A stretch of DNA of 64,000 bases from Kiloniellaceae bacterium (GTDB lineage Bacteria > Pseudomonadota > Alphaproteobacteria > Kiloniellales > J153). Shown here in pieces: positions 9,130 to 16,781 of this stretch. The notes beneath the pieces were generated by a model. That model worked only from the letters and a program-made list of their open reading frames with translations. It was not told the origin of the DNA and did not search any database. The stretch lies in NCBI GenBank assembly GCA_021776115.1, contig JAJFGN010000004.1, positions 1 through 64,000 of the forward strand, in the 5' to 3' direction. Each line of letters begins with the position of its first letter. The stretch's first letter is position 1. Both the position numbers and the translations under genes were made by a program.

Positions 9130-10213
9130 CGGCTAACTCGCCTACCGGCAGCATGGTGGCCCGCTCCGGGTCGAAGCCGACACGGACCGTTTCGCCGACC
9201 TCGGGCAGGGAAGCCGAGCCATCATTGGTCATCGACAGGCCAATTGGTTTTGGCCCCTCGCCGGCCAAGTAGACTTTGACGAATTGACCCTCGAACTCCT
9301 GGTTCACAACCACGCTTTCGATCGTGTTGCCATCGGCCGCCGCACCGTTGGCCAGTGACAGGGCCTCGGGCCGGACAAAGAGAATCGCCTTGTCGCCGGC
9401 GCTCAGCCCCTGGTGATTCCGCCCTTGCAAGCGGCCAAACTTGGTATCTATGACCGCTCGCTGATCATCGGCATCCGTGACATGCCCGTGGAATGGGTTG
9501 TTCTCGCCAACGAAGGAGGCGACGAAAGCGGTCGCCGGATCGTTATAAATGGCCGATCCGTCGCCGACCTGTTGGATGATGCCCTGGCTCATCACCGCGA
9601 TCCGGTCGGACATGGTCAGGGCCTCGCCCTGGTCGTGGGTGATGTAGATGAAGGTGATGCCGACGCGCCGCTGAATCGCGCGCAGTTCCGTGCGCATATG
9701 CTGGCGCAGCTTCAGGTCCAGGGCGGACAGGGGTTCGTCGAGCAACAGCACTTCCGGCTCAACCGCCAGCGCCCGGGCGATCGCCACACGCTGACGTTGG
9801 CCGCCGGACAACGCGGTGACCAGCTTCTCGGCCTGCTCGGGCAAGGCGATAAGGTTGAGTAGCTCATCGGCGCGCTTGCGCCGCTCGAACTTGCTGATCC
9901 CGCGTACTTCCAGGCCGAAGGCGATATTGTCCGCCACCGACATCAAGGGAAACAGCGCCAAGTTCTGGAATATCAGCGCCGTCGGGCGCTTATTCGGGCC
10001 GATGCCTCGCATGTTGCGCCCGCCGATACGCACCTCGCCTTCGGTCGGATCGAGAAAACCGGAAACGGCGCGCAAGATCGTCGTCTTGCCGCAACCCGAG
10101 GGACCAAGGAAACTAAAGAATTCGCCTTCTTCGATGCGCAGGTTGGCATCGTCGACGGCGGTGAAGTCGCCAAATCTTATCGTGACGTGGTCAAGTTCGA
10201 CGTCGGCACTCAT
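9122..10213 (-). CDS. ABC transporter ATP-binding protein, PotA type
   Basis: 363 aa. Walker A GPSGCGKTT lies near residues 38-46. The Q-loop, signature LSGGQRQRVAIARAL, Walker B LLLDEPLSALD and switch His in YITHDQGEALTMSDRI follow in order. The C-terminal part (about 240-360) is a TOBE-type regulatory domain, as in PotA/UgpC/MalK-like ATPases. It energises the two permeases encoded next in the operon. The gap from the binding-protein gene (156 bases) carries a hairpin. Confidence 0.95.
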   Translation of the reverse strand: MSADVELDHVTIRFGDFTAVDDANLRIEEGEFFSFLGPSGCGKTTILRAVSGFLDPTEGEVRIGGRNMRGIGPNKRPTALIFQNLALFPLMSVADNIAFGLEVRGISKFERRKRADELLNLIALPEQAEKLVTALSGGQRQRVAIARALAVEPEVLLLDEPLSALDLKLRQHMRTELRAIQRRVGITFIYITHDQGEALTMSDRIAVMSQGIIQQVGDGSAIYNDPATAFVASFVGENNPFHGHVTDADDQRAVIDTKFGRLQGRNHQGLSAGDKAILFVRPEALSLANGAAADGNTIESVVVNQEFEGQFVKVYLAGEGPKPIGLSMTNDGSASLPEVGETVRVGFDPERATMLPVGELADE

Positions 10214-10322
10214 GGATTCTTCGCCCCCTGTCAGCCCGCGGCCCGCCTTCTATGGACTTACCGCTCTTGGCCTAGCCGCCCTCGTCCCCGGCCGCTTGGT
10301 TCCGCGGTTTCCGGGTGGGTTG

Positions 10323-10351
10323 CCGCCCCACTCCTGGATAGAGCAGGGCGG
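10323..10351 (-). promoter_or_regulatory. Intra-operon hairpin between binding protein and ATPase genes
   Basis: On the + strand CCGCCCC-A-CTC pairs with GAG-CA-GGGCGG around a 7-base loop, which is an interrupted stem. It lies just after the stop of the solute-binding-protein gene, the position where an mRNA-stabilising or partially terminating hairpin raises binding-protein output over permease output. Confidence 0.4.
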
Positions 10352-10369
10352 TACCCCAAGGTCGTTTGC

Positions 10370-11542
10370 TTAGGCCGCGACGAACTTGTCGCGGTATTCG
10401 GCCCGGATCTCCGCGTACCAGGACGGCGTTGGCGGCCAGGGCCACAGCCGGTCCAGGGCGTCGCCGGGATAGGCTTCTTGGAAGTTCTTCTTGGACGCCG
10501 CGCTCAGGTACTGGTCGGCGCCCTTGACGGTGGCGTTGTAGCCGGTCTCGTTGGCGAGCATGCCCGCGTTCTCCGAATCGTACGCGAACTTGATGAACTC
10601 GTAGACCGCATCGATATTCTTGACGCCAATCGGAATGGCCAAACCGTCCAGCCAGGTGAAGGCGCCCTCTTGCGGAGCCATGAAGGTGACCGGCTTGTTG
10701 TCGGCTTTCAGCTTTAACGGCGGGCCGTCCCAAGTTTGGCCGAGGACGACGTCGTTCTGCATAAAGCCGTTTATTTGGCCGTCGGCGTCATTCCAGAACT
10801 GCTTCAACCAAGGCTTGTGTTCGACCGCGAACTTGGTGATCTCGCCCCAGATGCGCCGCATGCTGTCTTCGTCCTTATAGGCATCGAGCATGCGGTTCGA
10901 CGGCACCTTGCCGATCCGGTCCAGGTAAAGGCCAATGCCGGCCATCATGGAATGCGGCCGCCCCATGACCTTGCCGTTCATGTCGTCCGCCCACAGATCG
11001 CCGTAGGACAGATCGGCATAGTCGCGCGACCACTTATCGGTTCGCCAGGCCAGGGCCTCGGTGCCCCAGAGGTAAGGCAGATGGCGCGGCTTTCCATCCC
11101 AGGAGAAACCGCCGGAGATTTTTAGCATAGAGTCGATAACATTACCGGTGGGCACCCGGTTCATGTCGATGGTTTGAAGCAGGTTGAGGTCCTGCCACTG
11201 CCCGGTGCGATCGTTGGTCGGGCTGATCAGGTCGAAGCCGCGACCGCGGGTCGCCTTGATCTTGTTGATCAGTTCCTCATTGGAGCCGTAAGGCGTGTGC
11301 TTGATCTTGACGCCGGTTTGCTTCGTGAATTTTTCTTTGAAGGACTTGGGCAGATAATCCGACCACATCATGATGTTGATGGTATCGGAAGCCGCCCGTG
11401 CTTCTGAGCCGATAACAAAGGGTCCGGCCGCGGCGACCGCACCGGCGGCAGCCGCGCCCCGTAGCACGGTGCGGCGGGTAAACGCCTTGGCCGCGCGCTG
11501 GATCAGTACGCTTTCACTTGGGGATTTTGTTTTCTTAGTCAC
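10370..11542 (-). CDS. Extracellular solute-binding protein, PotD type, Tat-exported
   Basis: 390 aa. The N-terminus has a twin-arginine motif (TRRTVLRGAAAAGAV, residues 22-36) ending in an AxA-type cleavage region (GSEARA), so it is probably exported folded by the Tat system. The mature part (SDTINIMMWSDYLPKSFKEKF, NEELINKIKATRGRGFDLISPTND) matches the PotD/PotF family. It is first in the minus-strand SBP-ATPase-permease-permease operon. A second, Sec-exported PotD-like protein is encoded divergently at 12625. The ligand could be a polyamine, betaine-like amine or amino-sulfonate. Confidence 0.94.
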   Translation of the reverse strand: MTKKTKSPSESVLIQRAAKAFTRRTVLRGAAAAGAVAAAGPFVIGSEARAASDTINIMMWSDYLPKSFKEKFTKQTGVKIKHTPYGSNEELINKIKATRGRGFDLISPTNDRTGQWQDLNLLQTIDMNRVPTGNVIDSMLKISGGFSWDGKPRHLPYLWGTEALAWRTDKWSRDYADLSYGDLWADDMNGKVMGRPHSMMAGIGLYLDRIGKVPSNRMLDAYKDEDSMRRIWGEITKFAVEHKPWLKQFWNDADGQINGFMQNDVVLGQTWDGPPLKLKADNKPVTFMAPQEGAFTWLDGLAIPIGVKNIDAVYEFIKFAYDSENAGMLANETGYNATVKGADQYLSAASKKNFQEAYPGDALDRLWPWPPTPSWYAEIRAEYRDKFVAA

Positions 11543-12018
11543 GATGTGCCTCTCCGTTTTGATGATTGAGAGCTAGGGAACATTTGCCGGCCGGGCGAGC
11601 GGGTCCGCACGCCGTTGACGAAGGGTCGACAGGTCCCAGAAATAGCGGAAGACGGTTACAACCGATCGTTCGTGTCTGGAGTGTTGCCGCACGTGCATCT
11701 CGCAGGCCTCCGGCACCCTGTATATTTTTGCGCTCTTGCGGCGCCTTGTGGCGGCGGTCCGATCTATGCCATTCGTAACGCCGCCATATCGTATACTATG
11801 CGCGCCGCTGCCGAATTGAAACGGAACTTCATGCCATGAATCGAGGTTAAAGAGCCAAGAAAAGGCGGGTAAGGGCCAATTGGGCGAATATCGTGGGGCC
11901 AAGGATGCCGAAGCTTTTCGGACAAATTGTGGCCAGCGAATCTTTTTCGGTGCCGAGAGATGCCAGCTTTCAGTAGATTGACCACGCACGGACCCAAATT
12001 CGGGGCGATCACATAGTT
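11543..12018. other. Gene-free region upstream of the minus-strand PotABCD operon
   Basis: 476 bases without a convincing gene; open frames here (for example a 202-codon minus frame) have atypical composition and no family resemblance. It holds the 13-base near-palindrome GGGCCAATTGGGC at 11873-11885 and should contain the promoter of the minus-strand transporter operon, but no clear -35/-10 pair could be assigned. Confidence 0.5.
11873..11885. promoter_or_regulatory. Candidate operator GGGCCAATTGGGC
   Basis: Near-palindrome around AATT that shares CAATTGGG with sites before the aminotransferase (5277) and before the MocR-like regulator gene (16707). It is about 330 bases upstream of the minus-strand binding-protein start and 134 bases upstream of the plus-strand small secreted protein, so it could serve either. 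It is a motif match only. Confidence 0.4.
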
Positions 12019-12363
12019 GTGACCAAGCCAGCCATTCCAGCCATGCTCGCGATCTTATTGGCGATGCCTGCGCACGCAGCAGAGCGGCGGATTCAGGATG
12101 CGGTCTACGATTATGCAGTGACAAGTTACTGTGGAACTTTAACGCCCGAGGTTGAAGCGGGATTTCGCAAGGAACTCGCACGTTTGACCGAAACCAATGG
12201 CCTCAGCCCGCAGGAAACCAAGGCGCAGCGGATCGCCGGGTGGGTCGCGGCCGACAGGGAATGGTCTAATCGTGGCCTGGGCGGCTACCGCGCATGGTGC
12301 CAGAGCGAGGGGGTGGACGCCGCACGCTATTTTTTGTCGGTCTCACAGGACAGCTCACCTTAG
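12019..12363 (+). CDS. Small putative secreted protein, unknown function
   Basis: 114 aa from a GTG (an ATG at 12043 is an alternative). Residues 1-20 form a signal peptide with an AHA-A cleavage region, giving a mature protein of about 94 aa. It has two cysteines (SYCGTL and RAWCQS) that could form a disulfide. No family was recognised and no good SD is seen before either start. It lies alone between the two divergently oriented PotABCD-type operons, so any link to them is positional. Composition is slightly less GC-rich than its neighbours. Confidence 0.55.
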   Translation: MTKPAIPAMLAILLAMPAHAAERRIQDAVYDYAVTSYCGTLTPEVEAGFRKELARLTETNGLSPQETKAQRIAGWVAADREWSNRGLGGYRAWCQSEGVDAARYFLSVSQDSSP

Positions 12364-12473
12364 AGCCATGTCTTCTCATTCTAGCCTCATGCATTCTTAA
12401 CCTAATTCTATGCGCTTTGTTTCTAAGTTCATGCACTTTCGTTCTAGGTCTAATAAAACACCGGAAGCTATTG

Positions 12474-12501
12474 TGGACATTATCAATGTCCCGTCTATAT
12501 A
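12474..12501 (+). promoter_or_regulatory. Promoter with embedded 7-3-7 palindrome, upstream of second PotABCD operon
   Basis: TGGACA (12474-12479) and TATATA (12496-12501) are spaced 16 bases, a good sigma-70-type match. A perfect inverted repeat GGACATT-ATC-AATGTCC (12475-12491) covers the -35 element and spacer, the position of a repressor site. The start codon of the binding-protein gene is about 115 bases downstream. Seen directly; the regulator is unknown. Confidence 0.5.
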
Positions 12502-12624
12502 GTCTTGGCGCTGATCGACCAGAGGGTCTGAACAACAACCGGGAAATAGCCGGAAACTGACCACTCGACGATCTATGGCCAATACCACACATCCGATAAC
12601 GGACAAAAAACAAGGGAGACAGGT

Positions 12625-13704
12625 ATGATCGCCAAGGCGATTAAGTATACGGCTGCAGTCCTCGCGCTTAGCGTTGGTTTTGGTGGCGCTCAAGCTGCCG
12701 AGAAGTTGCGGCTTCTTACATGGGGCGGCTATGCCCCCGACGGTGTGATCGCAGAGTTCGAAAAGGCGACCGGCATCGACGTCGAAGTCACGCTTTCCAA
12801 CAACGAGGAGATGATCTCCAAGCTGCGCGCCACGGGAGGCTCTGGGTTTGACTTGGCTCAGCCGAGCCAGGACCGTATCGCCGGCCCGCAAACGGAATAC
12901 GGCATTTACAAAGCGCTCGACCTTGGCAAGCTCGATGCGAGCCTGTTCATTTCTTCCATGCTCGAGGCGACCAAGAAAAATACGACGGTCGACGGCAAAG
13001 TCTATGGCGTTCCGCATGTCTGGGGCACCAGCGGCCTGGTGGTTAACACCAAGGCGGCCGGCTGGGTCAAGGATTACACCGATCTGTGTAACGCCAAGCT
13101 TAAGGGCCGCGTGAGCTACCGGACCGCGCGTCCGACTCTCATCGCCTTCGCCTTCGCAATGGGAAAGGATCCCTTCGCGGCTTACGGAGACGCCAAAGCC
13201 TATGAAGCCTTGATGAACGAAGTCGGTAAGGCGCTGATTGCTTGCAAGTCGAACGTGAAGTTCTACTGGGACGGCGGCAAGGACAAGCTCCTGGCGGGTT
13301 TGCGGTCGGGCGAAGTGAACGCGGCGATGGCCTGGGACACCGGTGGCTGGAGTTTGAACAACGAGAACCCGGACGTAACCTTCGTTGCACCGAAGACCGG
13401 GGCGTTGGGTTGGATCGACACCTTCGCCATCCCGGCCAAGGGCCGGAACGACGATGCCGCTTACAAGTGGATTAACTTCGTCAATCGGCCGGACATTTCC
13501 GCCAAGATCATTGAGTCGGCCGGCAACTTCACCTCGTCCAAGGGGGCCGATCAGCTCATCAAGGGCAAGCTGAAGGAGCAGTTCGCGGTTAGCTTCCCGC
13601 AGGCGGCAATCGACAACATCAAATGGTATCCGCCGATTCCGGCGGGACTTGAGAGCATCGAGGGTAAAGTCCTCGATCGCGTCAAGGCGGCCAAGTCCGA
13701 GTAA
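12625..13704 (+). CDS. Extracellular solute-binding protein, PotD type, Sec-exported
   Basis: 359 aa. The N-terminus has a Sec signal peptide (hydrophobic AAVLALSVGFGGAQAAE, cleavage after AQA near residue 24). The mature start KLRLLTWGGYAPDGVIAEFEKATGIDVEV and the repeat of the sensor pattern NNEEMISKLRATGGSGFDLAQPS are PotD-like. SD AAGGGAGA lies 6 bases before the ATG. It leads a plus-strand operon SBP-ATPase-permease-permease parallel in content to the divergent minus-strand operon. Its identity to the other binding protein is low by eye, so the two systems probably differ in ligand and are not a recent duplication. Confidence 0.95.
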   Translation: MIAKAIKYTAAVLALSVGFGGAQAAEKLRLLTWGGYAPDGVIAEFEKATGIDVEVTLSNNEEMISKLRATGGSGFDLAQPSQDRIAGPQTEYGIYKALDLGKLDASLFISSMLEATKKNTTVDGKVYGVPHVWGTSGLVVNTKAAGWVKDYTDLCNAKLKGRVSYRTARPTLIAFAFAMGKDPFAAYGDAKAYEALMNEVGKALIACKSNVKFYWDGGKDKLLAGLRSGEVNAAMAWDTGGWSLNNENPDVTFVAPKTGALGWIDTFAIPAKGRNDDAAYKWINFVNRPDISAKIIESAGNFTSSKGADQLIKGKLKEQFAVSFPQAAIDNIKWYPPIPAGLESIEGKVLDRVKAAKSE

Positions 13705-13716
13705 CGTCGTCTCTTA

Positions 13717-13747
13717 GCTGTCCCGCCGGTCTTCCCGGCGGGACAGC
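13717..13747 (+). promoter_or_regulatory. Perfect 13-bp hairpin between binding protein and ATPase genes
   Basis: GCTGTCCCGCCGG and its exact complement flank the loop TCTTC. It lies 12 bases after the binding-protein stop and 28 before the ATPase start. There is no T-run, so partial termination or mRNA stabilisation of the upstream gene is more likely than full termination. Confidence 0.6.
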
Positions 13748-13775
13748 GCTCATTTCCTCAGGCTGACATTCAGGC

Positions 13776-14891
13776 ATGACCGATCTTCCCGATTTAGAAG
13801 TTCGGAACGTCACGAAGCGTTTCGGGCCCTATACCGCCGTTGATCGGATCTCGTTCTCTATACCGAGGGGCTCGTTCTTCTCGATTCTGGGTCCCTCTGG
13901 CTGTGGCAAGACGACCCTGATGCGGATGATCGCCGGTTTCACGGAGCCGGACGAAGGCGAGATCGTGATCCGGGGTAAGTCAATGAACGGTGTGCCGCCC
14001 AACAAGCGGCCGGCAAGCATGGTATTCCAGCACCTTGCCCTATTTCCGATGATGTCTGTCGCCGAAAACGTGGGCTACGGACTGCGGCGGCAAGGGATCG
14101 CGAAGCCGCAAATCGCCGAGCGGGTCGCGGGCATACTCGAGAGAGTGGGGCTGCCGGACGCGGGCGGCAAGAGCATCGACCAGTTATCCGGCGGCCAGAA
14201 GCAACGGGTGGCAATCGCACGCTGCCTGGTCCTGGATCCCGACCTACTGCTCCTGGACGAGCCTTTGGGCGCGCTCGATTTGAAGCTGCGCGAGCACATG
14301 AAGATCGAACTAAAGCAGCTTCAGGCCGAGATTGGCACGACCTTTGTCTACATCACACACGATCAGTCCGAAGCGCTGGTCATGTCAGACCGCATCGCGG
14401 TTATGAACCAAGGCCAGTTCGAGCAGATCGGCGCCGGCCAAGAGCTGTACTACAACCCCGATACTCGATTTGTCGCCGGCTTCGTCGGCAACTCCAACCG
14501 CTGGCCCGGCCGGGTGGAAGCCGTCGACAACGGCACCTTGCGGGTTCTTACCGACGATGGGCTGAATTGTCAGGTGTCCGTGACCGGCCAAGCTTCCGCC
14601 GGCGCGGCGGTCGAAGTCTTCCTGCGGCCGGAAGTGGTCGCGATCAGCCGTGAGGCCGAAGGCGTTTCGGACATGGCCAATCGCTTGCGCGGCAGCGTGC
14701 GGAATCTATTGTTCGATGGGGCAAACAGTACAGCCTACGTCGCCGACCAGGGATCGAAGGCCGTGTTCGCCGTGGCCTTGCCTCAGACCGGGCGTCTGGC
14801 CGATCTGAAACCCGGGCAGGAGGTCCATCTCGGCTGGGATGCCGCGCAAGCGAATTGTTTTCTGGCGCCGCAACCAGGGGCAAACGGATGA
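13776..14891 (+). CDS. ABC transporter ATP-binding protein, PotA type
   Basis: 371 aa. Walker A GPSGCGKTT is at residues 39-47, followed by the signature LSGGQKQRVAIARCL, Walker B LLLDEPLGALD, switch THDQSEALVMSDRI and a C-terminal TOBE domain (about 250-365). It couples ATP hydrolysis to the two following permeases. The stop overlaps the next gene by 4 bases (ATGA at 14888-14891). Confidence 0.95.
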   Translation: MTDLPDLEVRNVTKRFGPYTAVDRISFSIPRGSFFSILGPSGCGKTTLMRMIAGFTEPDEGEIVIRGKSMNGVPPNKRPASMVFQHLALFPMMSVAENVGYGLRRQGIAKPQIAERVAGILERVGLPDAGGKSIDQLSGGQKQRVAIARCLVLDPDLLLLDEPLGALDLKLREHMKIELKQLQAEIGTTFVYITHDQSEALVMSDRIAVMNQGQFEQIGAGQELYYNPDTRFVAGFVGNSNRWPGRVEAVDNGTLRVLTDDGLNCQVSVTGQASAGAAVEVFLRPEVVAISREAEGVSDMANRLRGSVRNLLFDGANSTAYVADQGSKAVFAVALPQTGRLADLKPGQEVHLGWDAAQANCFLAPQPGANG

Positions 14892-15751
14892 ACCAGCGCA
14901 GTGGCTTTCGCGTGGGGCTGTTTCTTCTGCTCGCCCCAGGGGTGCTGTGGCTGGGCCTGCTGATCGTTCTTCCGCATGCTGAATTGTTTCTCGTCTCCTT
15001 GAGGGAGCGGGTCGCGCCCAGAGTGTACGAGAGCGGGCTGACCAATTATCTCGAGTTCTTTATCGAGCCTCTATACTGGAACACTTTTCTGCGCACCGCG
15101 ACCTATTCCGTCATGGCGACGGCGCTCACTCTCCTGATCGCATTCCCAGTCGCTTACTACATCGCCAAGATGCTTCGCGGCAGGCCCAAAAATATTCTGT
15201 TCTTGCTATGCCTCTTGCCTTTCTGGGTTAGCGAGCTGGTGCGCGCGCTTGGTTGGATCATCTTGCTGCGCGAGACGGGTGTGGTTTCGACGTTTTTGCA
15301 GACTCTGGGGCTGGTCGATGCGCCGGTCGAATTCCTCTACAACGATGCGGCGATGCTGGTTGGCCTGATTTATACCTCGATGCTTTTCATGGTCATACCG
15401 CTGGTTGGCGCGCTCGACACCCTGGACGACAGCCTGATCGAAGCTGGCTACAACCTGGGAGGCAACGGGTTCGTCGTGCTTCGGGAGATCGTGATCCCGC
15501 ATGCGATGCCAGGGATCGTATCTGGGTGCATCGTGGTATTCATGCTGACGCTCGGCAACTATGTCACGCCGACCTTACTGGGCGGCAAAGACAGCCTTTG
15601 GTTTACCGAGCAGATCTACAACCAATTCATCTTGCGGTTCAACTGGGAGCAGGGCTCGGCGTTTGGGTTTCTGCTGCTCGCGCTGTCTTCTTTCATAGTC
15701 TGGGCCGGCCTCAAGTTAAGCCGTCAGAGCCTGGGCAAGGTCATGACATGA
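14888..15751 (+). CDS. ABC transporter permease, PotB type
   Basis: 287 aa starting at the ATG that overlaps the ATPase stop; an upstream in-frame ATG at 14855 lies inside the ATPase gene and is unlikely. It has six predicted membrane helices. The EAA loop is EAGYNLGGNGFVVLREIVIPHAMPGI, and WFTEQIYNQFILRFNWEQG near the end matches PotB proteins. It is cotranscribed with the second permease 13 bases downstream. Confidence 0.94.
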   Translation: MNQRSGFRVGLFLLLAPGVLWLGLLIVLPHAELFLVSLRERVAPRVYESGLTNYLEFFIEPLYWNTFLRTATYSVMATALTLLIAFPVAYYIAKMLRGRPKNILFLLCLLPFWVSELVRALGWIILLRETGVVSTFLQTLGLVDAPVEFLYNDAAMLVGLIYTSMLFMVIPLVGALDTLDDSLIEAGYNLGGNGFVVLREIVIPHAMPGIVSGCIVVFMLTLGNYVTPTLLGGKDSLWFTEQIYNQFILRFNWEQGSAFGFLLLALSSFIVWAGLKLSRQSLGKVMT

Positions 15752-15764
15752 GGGGAATGCGCTG

Positions 15765-16628
15765 ATGCTGCCAACACTTCCCCAAGGTAAGGCCGCAAGG
15801 GCGATCTACGGTGCCTATATCGTCGGCTTCCTGGTTTACCTGTTTGCGCCGCTGGTGGTCGTCGTCGCCTTCGCCTTCAATGACAGTAACTTTTCCTCGC
15901 CGCCGTGGAACGGCTTCACGTTTGGCTGGTTCGTGGATTCCGGTCCGGATAGGGTCGGCCTCCTGCACAACGATCCGCTAACCCGCAGTCTCGCCGTTAG
16001 CCTTCAGGTCGCCCTGGGGGTCGCGGTGCTGTCGGTGGCGGTTGGCACCTGCAACGCCTTCCTGTTCGAGCGGCACAAGTTCCCGCTGCGCGGCCTGCTC
16101 TACATGATGATGCTCTGGCCGCTGGTGATCCCGGGTGTCATCCTCGGTATCTCGATCCTGGCGTTTTCAAGCACCGTCGCCAACAGCTTGGAAGAGCTGC
16201 TGAACATGGATATCGATTTCCTCCGGCCCGGCCTGCCGCTCGTCATACTTGGGCAGTTTGCCTTTATTACGACTATCACGACCCTGGTCATCTCAGCGCG
16301 GCTTAGAAAGTTCGATCCGACACTTGAGGAAGCGGCCCTCAATCTTGGCGCCAGCAAGATGATGGCGATTGCGACCGTGACCCTGCCTTACCTCCTGCCG
16401 GCGATCATTGGTGCGTCGGTCATCGCCTTCCTGATGTCTTTCGAGAACTTCAACACCACGCTGATGCTGGTTGGATCGGATGCGCCCTTGACGATCCAAC
16501 TCTATTCTATGATGCGGGAAGGTTCGACGCCGGTCGTCAACGCGGTAAGCGTCGCCTTGATCGGCGGCTCGGCGCTTCTGGTGTTGGCTTTGATCTTCAC
16601 CGACCGGGGCGAGAAGAAGGCCCGATAG
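15765..16628 (+). CDS. ABC transporter permease, PotC type
   Basis: 287 aa, six helices. The N-terminus GFLVYLFAPLVVVVAFAFNDSNFSSPPWNGFTF (split across the first helix and periplasmic loop) is typical of PotC. The EAA loop EEAALNLGASKMMAIATVTLPYLLPAI is intact. It is the last gene of the operon and is followed at once by a hairpin terminator. Confidence 0.94.
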   Translation: MLPTLPQGKAARAIYGAYIVGFLVYLFAPLVVVVAFAFNDSNFSSPPWNGFTFGWFVDSGPDRVGLLHNDPLTRSLAVSLQVALGVAVLSVAVGTCNAFLFERHKFPLRGLLYMMMLWPLVIPGVILGISILAFSSTVANSLEELLNMDIDFLRPGLPLVILGQFAFITTITTLVISARLRKFDPTLEEAALNLGASKMMAIATVTLPYLLPAIIGASVIAFLMSFENFNTTLMLVGSDAPLTIQLYSMMREGSTPVVNAVSVALIGGSALLVLALIFTDRGEKKAR

Positions 16629-16635
16629 GCGCGCC

Positions 16636-16668
16636 GGACGGTCTGCCGCCGTGCGGCGGCTTTCGTCC
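16636..16668 (+). terminator. Hairpin terminator after the second PotABCD operon
   Basis: GCCGCC-GTGC-GGCGGC (16645-16660) followed by TTT, nested in an outer GGACG/CGTCC pairing (16636-16668). It starts 8 bases after the permease stop. Confidence 0.6.
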
Positions 16669-16700
16669 CAGCGAACACGCGCGATAACACGAAGTCTTGC

Positions 16701-16735
16701 GGCCAGTGGCCCAATTGGGCCAGGATAGGCCAGGG
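16701..16735. promoter_or_regulatory. Candidate operator upstream of MocR-like regulator: 16-bp palindrome plus GGCCAG repeats
   Basis: TGGCCCAATTGGGCCA (16707-16722) is a perfect 16-bp palindrome. GGCCAG occurs three times in direct orientation, at 16701, 16718 and 16728. The region is 47-81 bases before the preferred start of the regulator gene and suggests autoregulation. The CAATTGGG core is shared with 5277 and 11873, and GGGCCAGG with the xsc upstream region. Confidence 0.5.
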
Positions 16736-16781
16736 ATTAGAGCCAGTTATGGTGGCTCTGGACCGGAACGCAGGACAGAGT

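Noticed and set aside
11573-12181. 202-codon minus-strand frame between the transporter operons
   Set aside because: Residue composition is not protein-like, no SD, overlaps the signal-peptide gene on the other strand.
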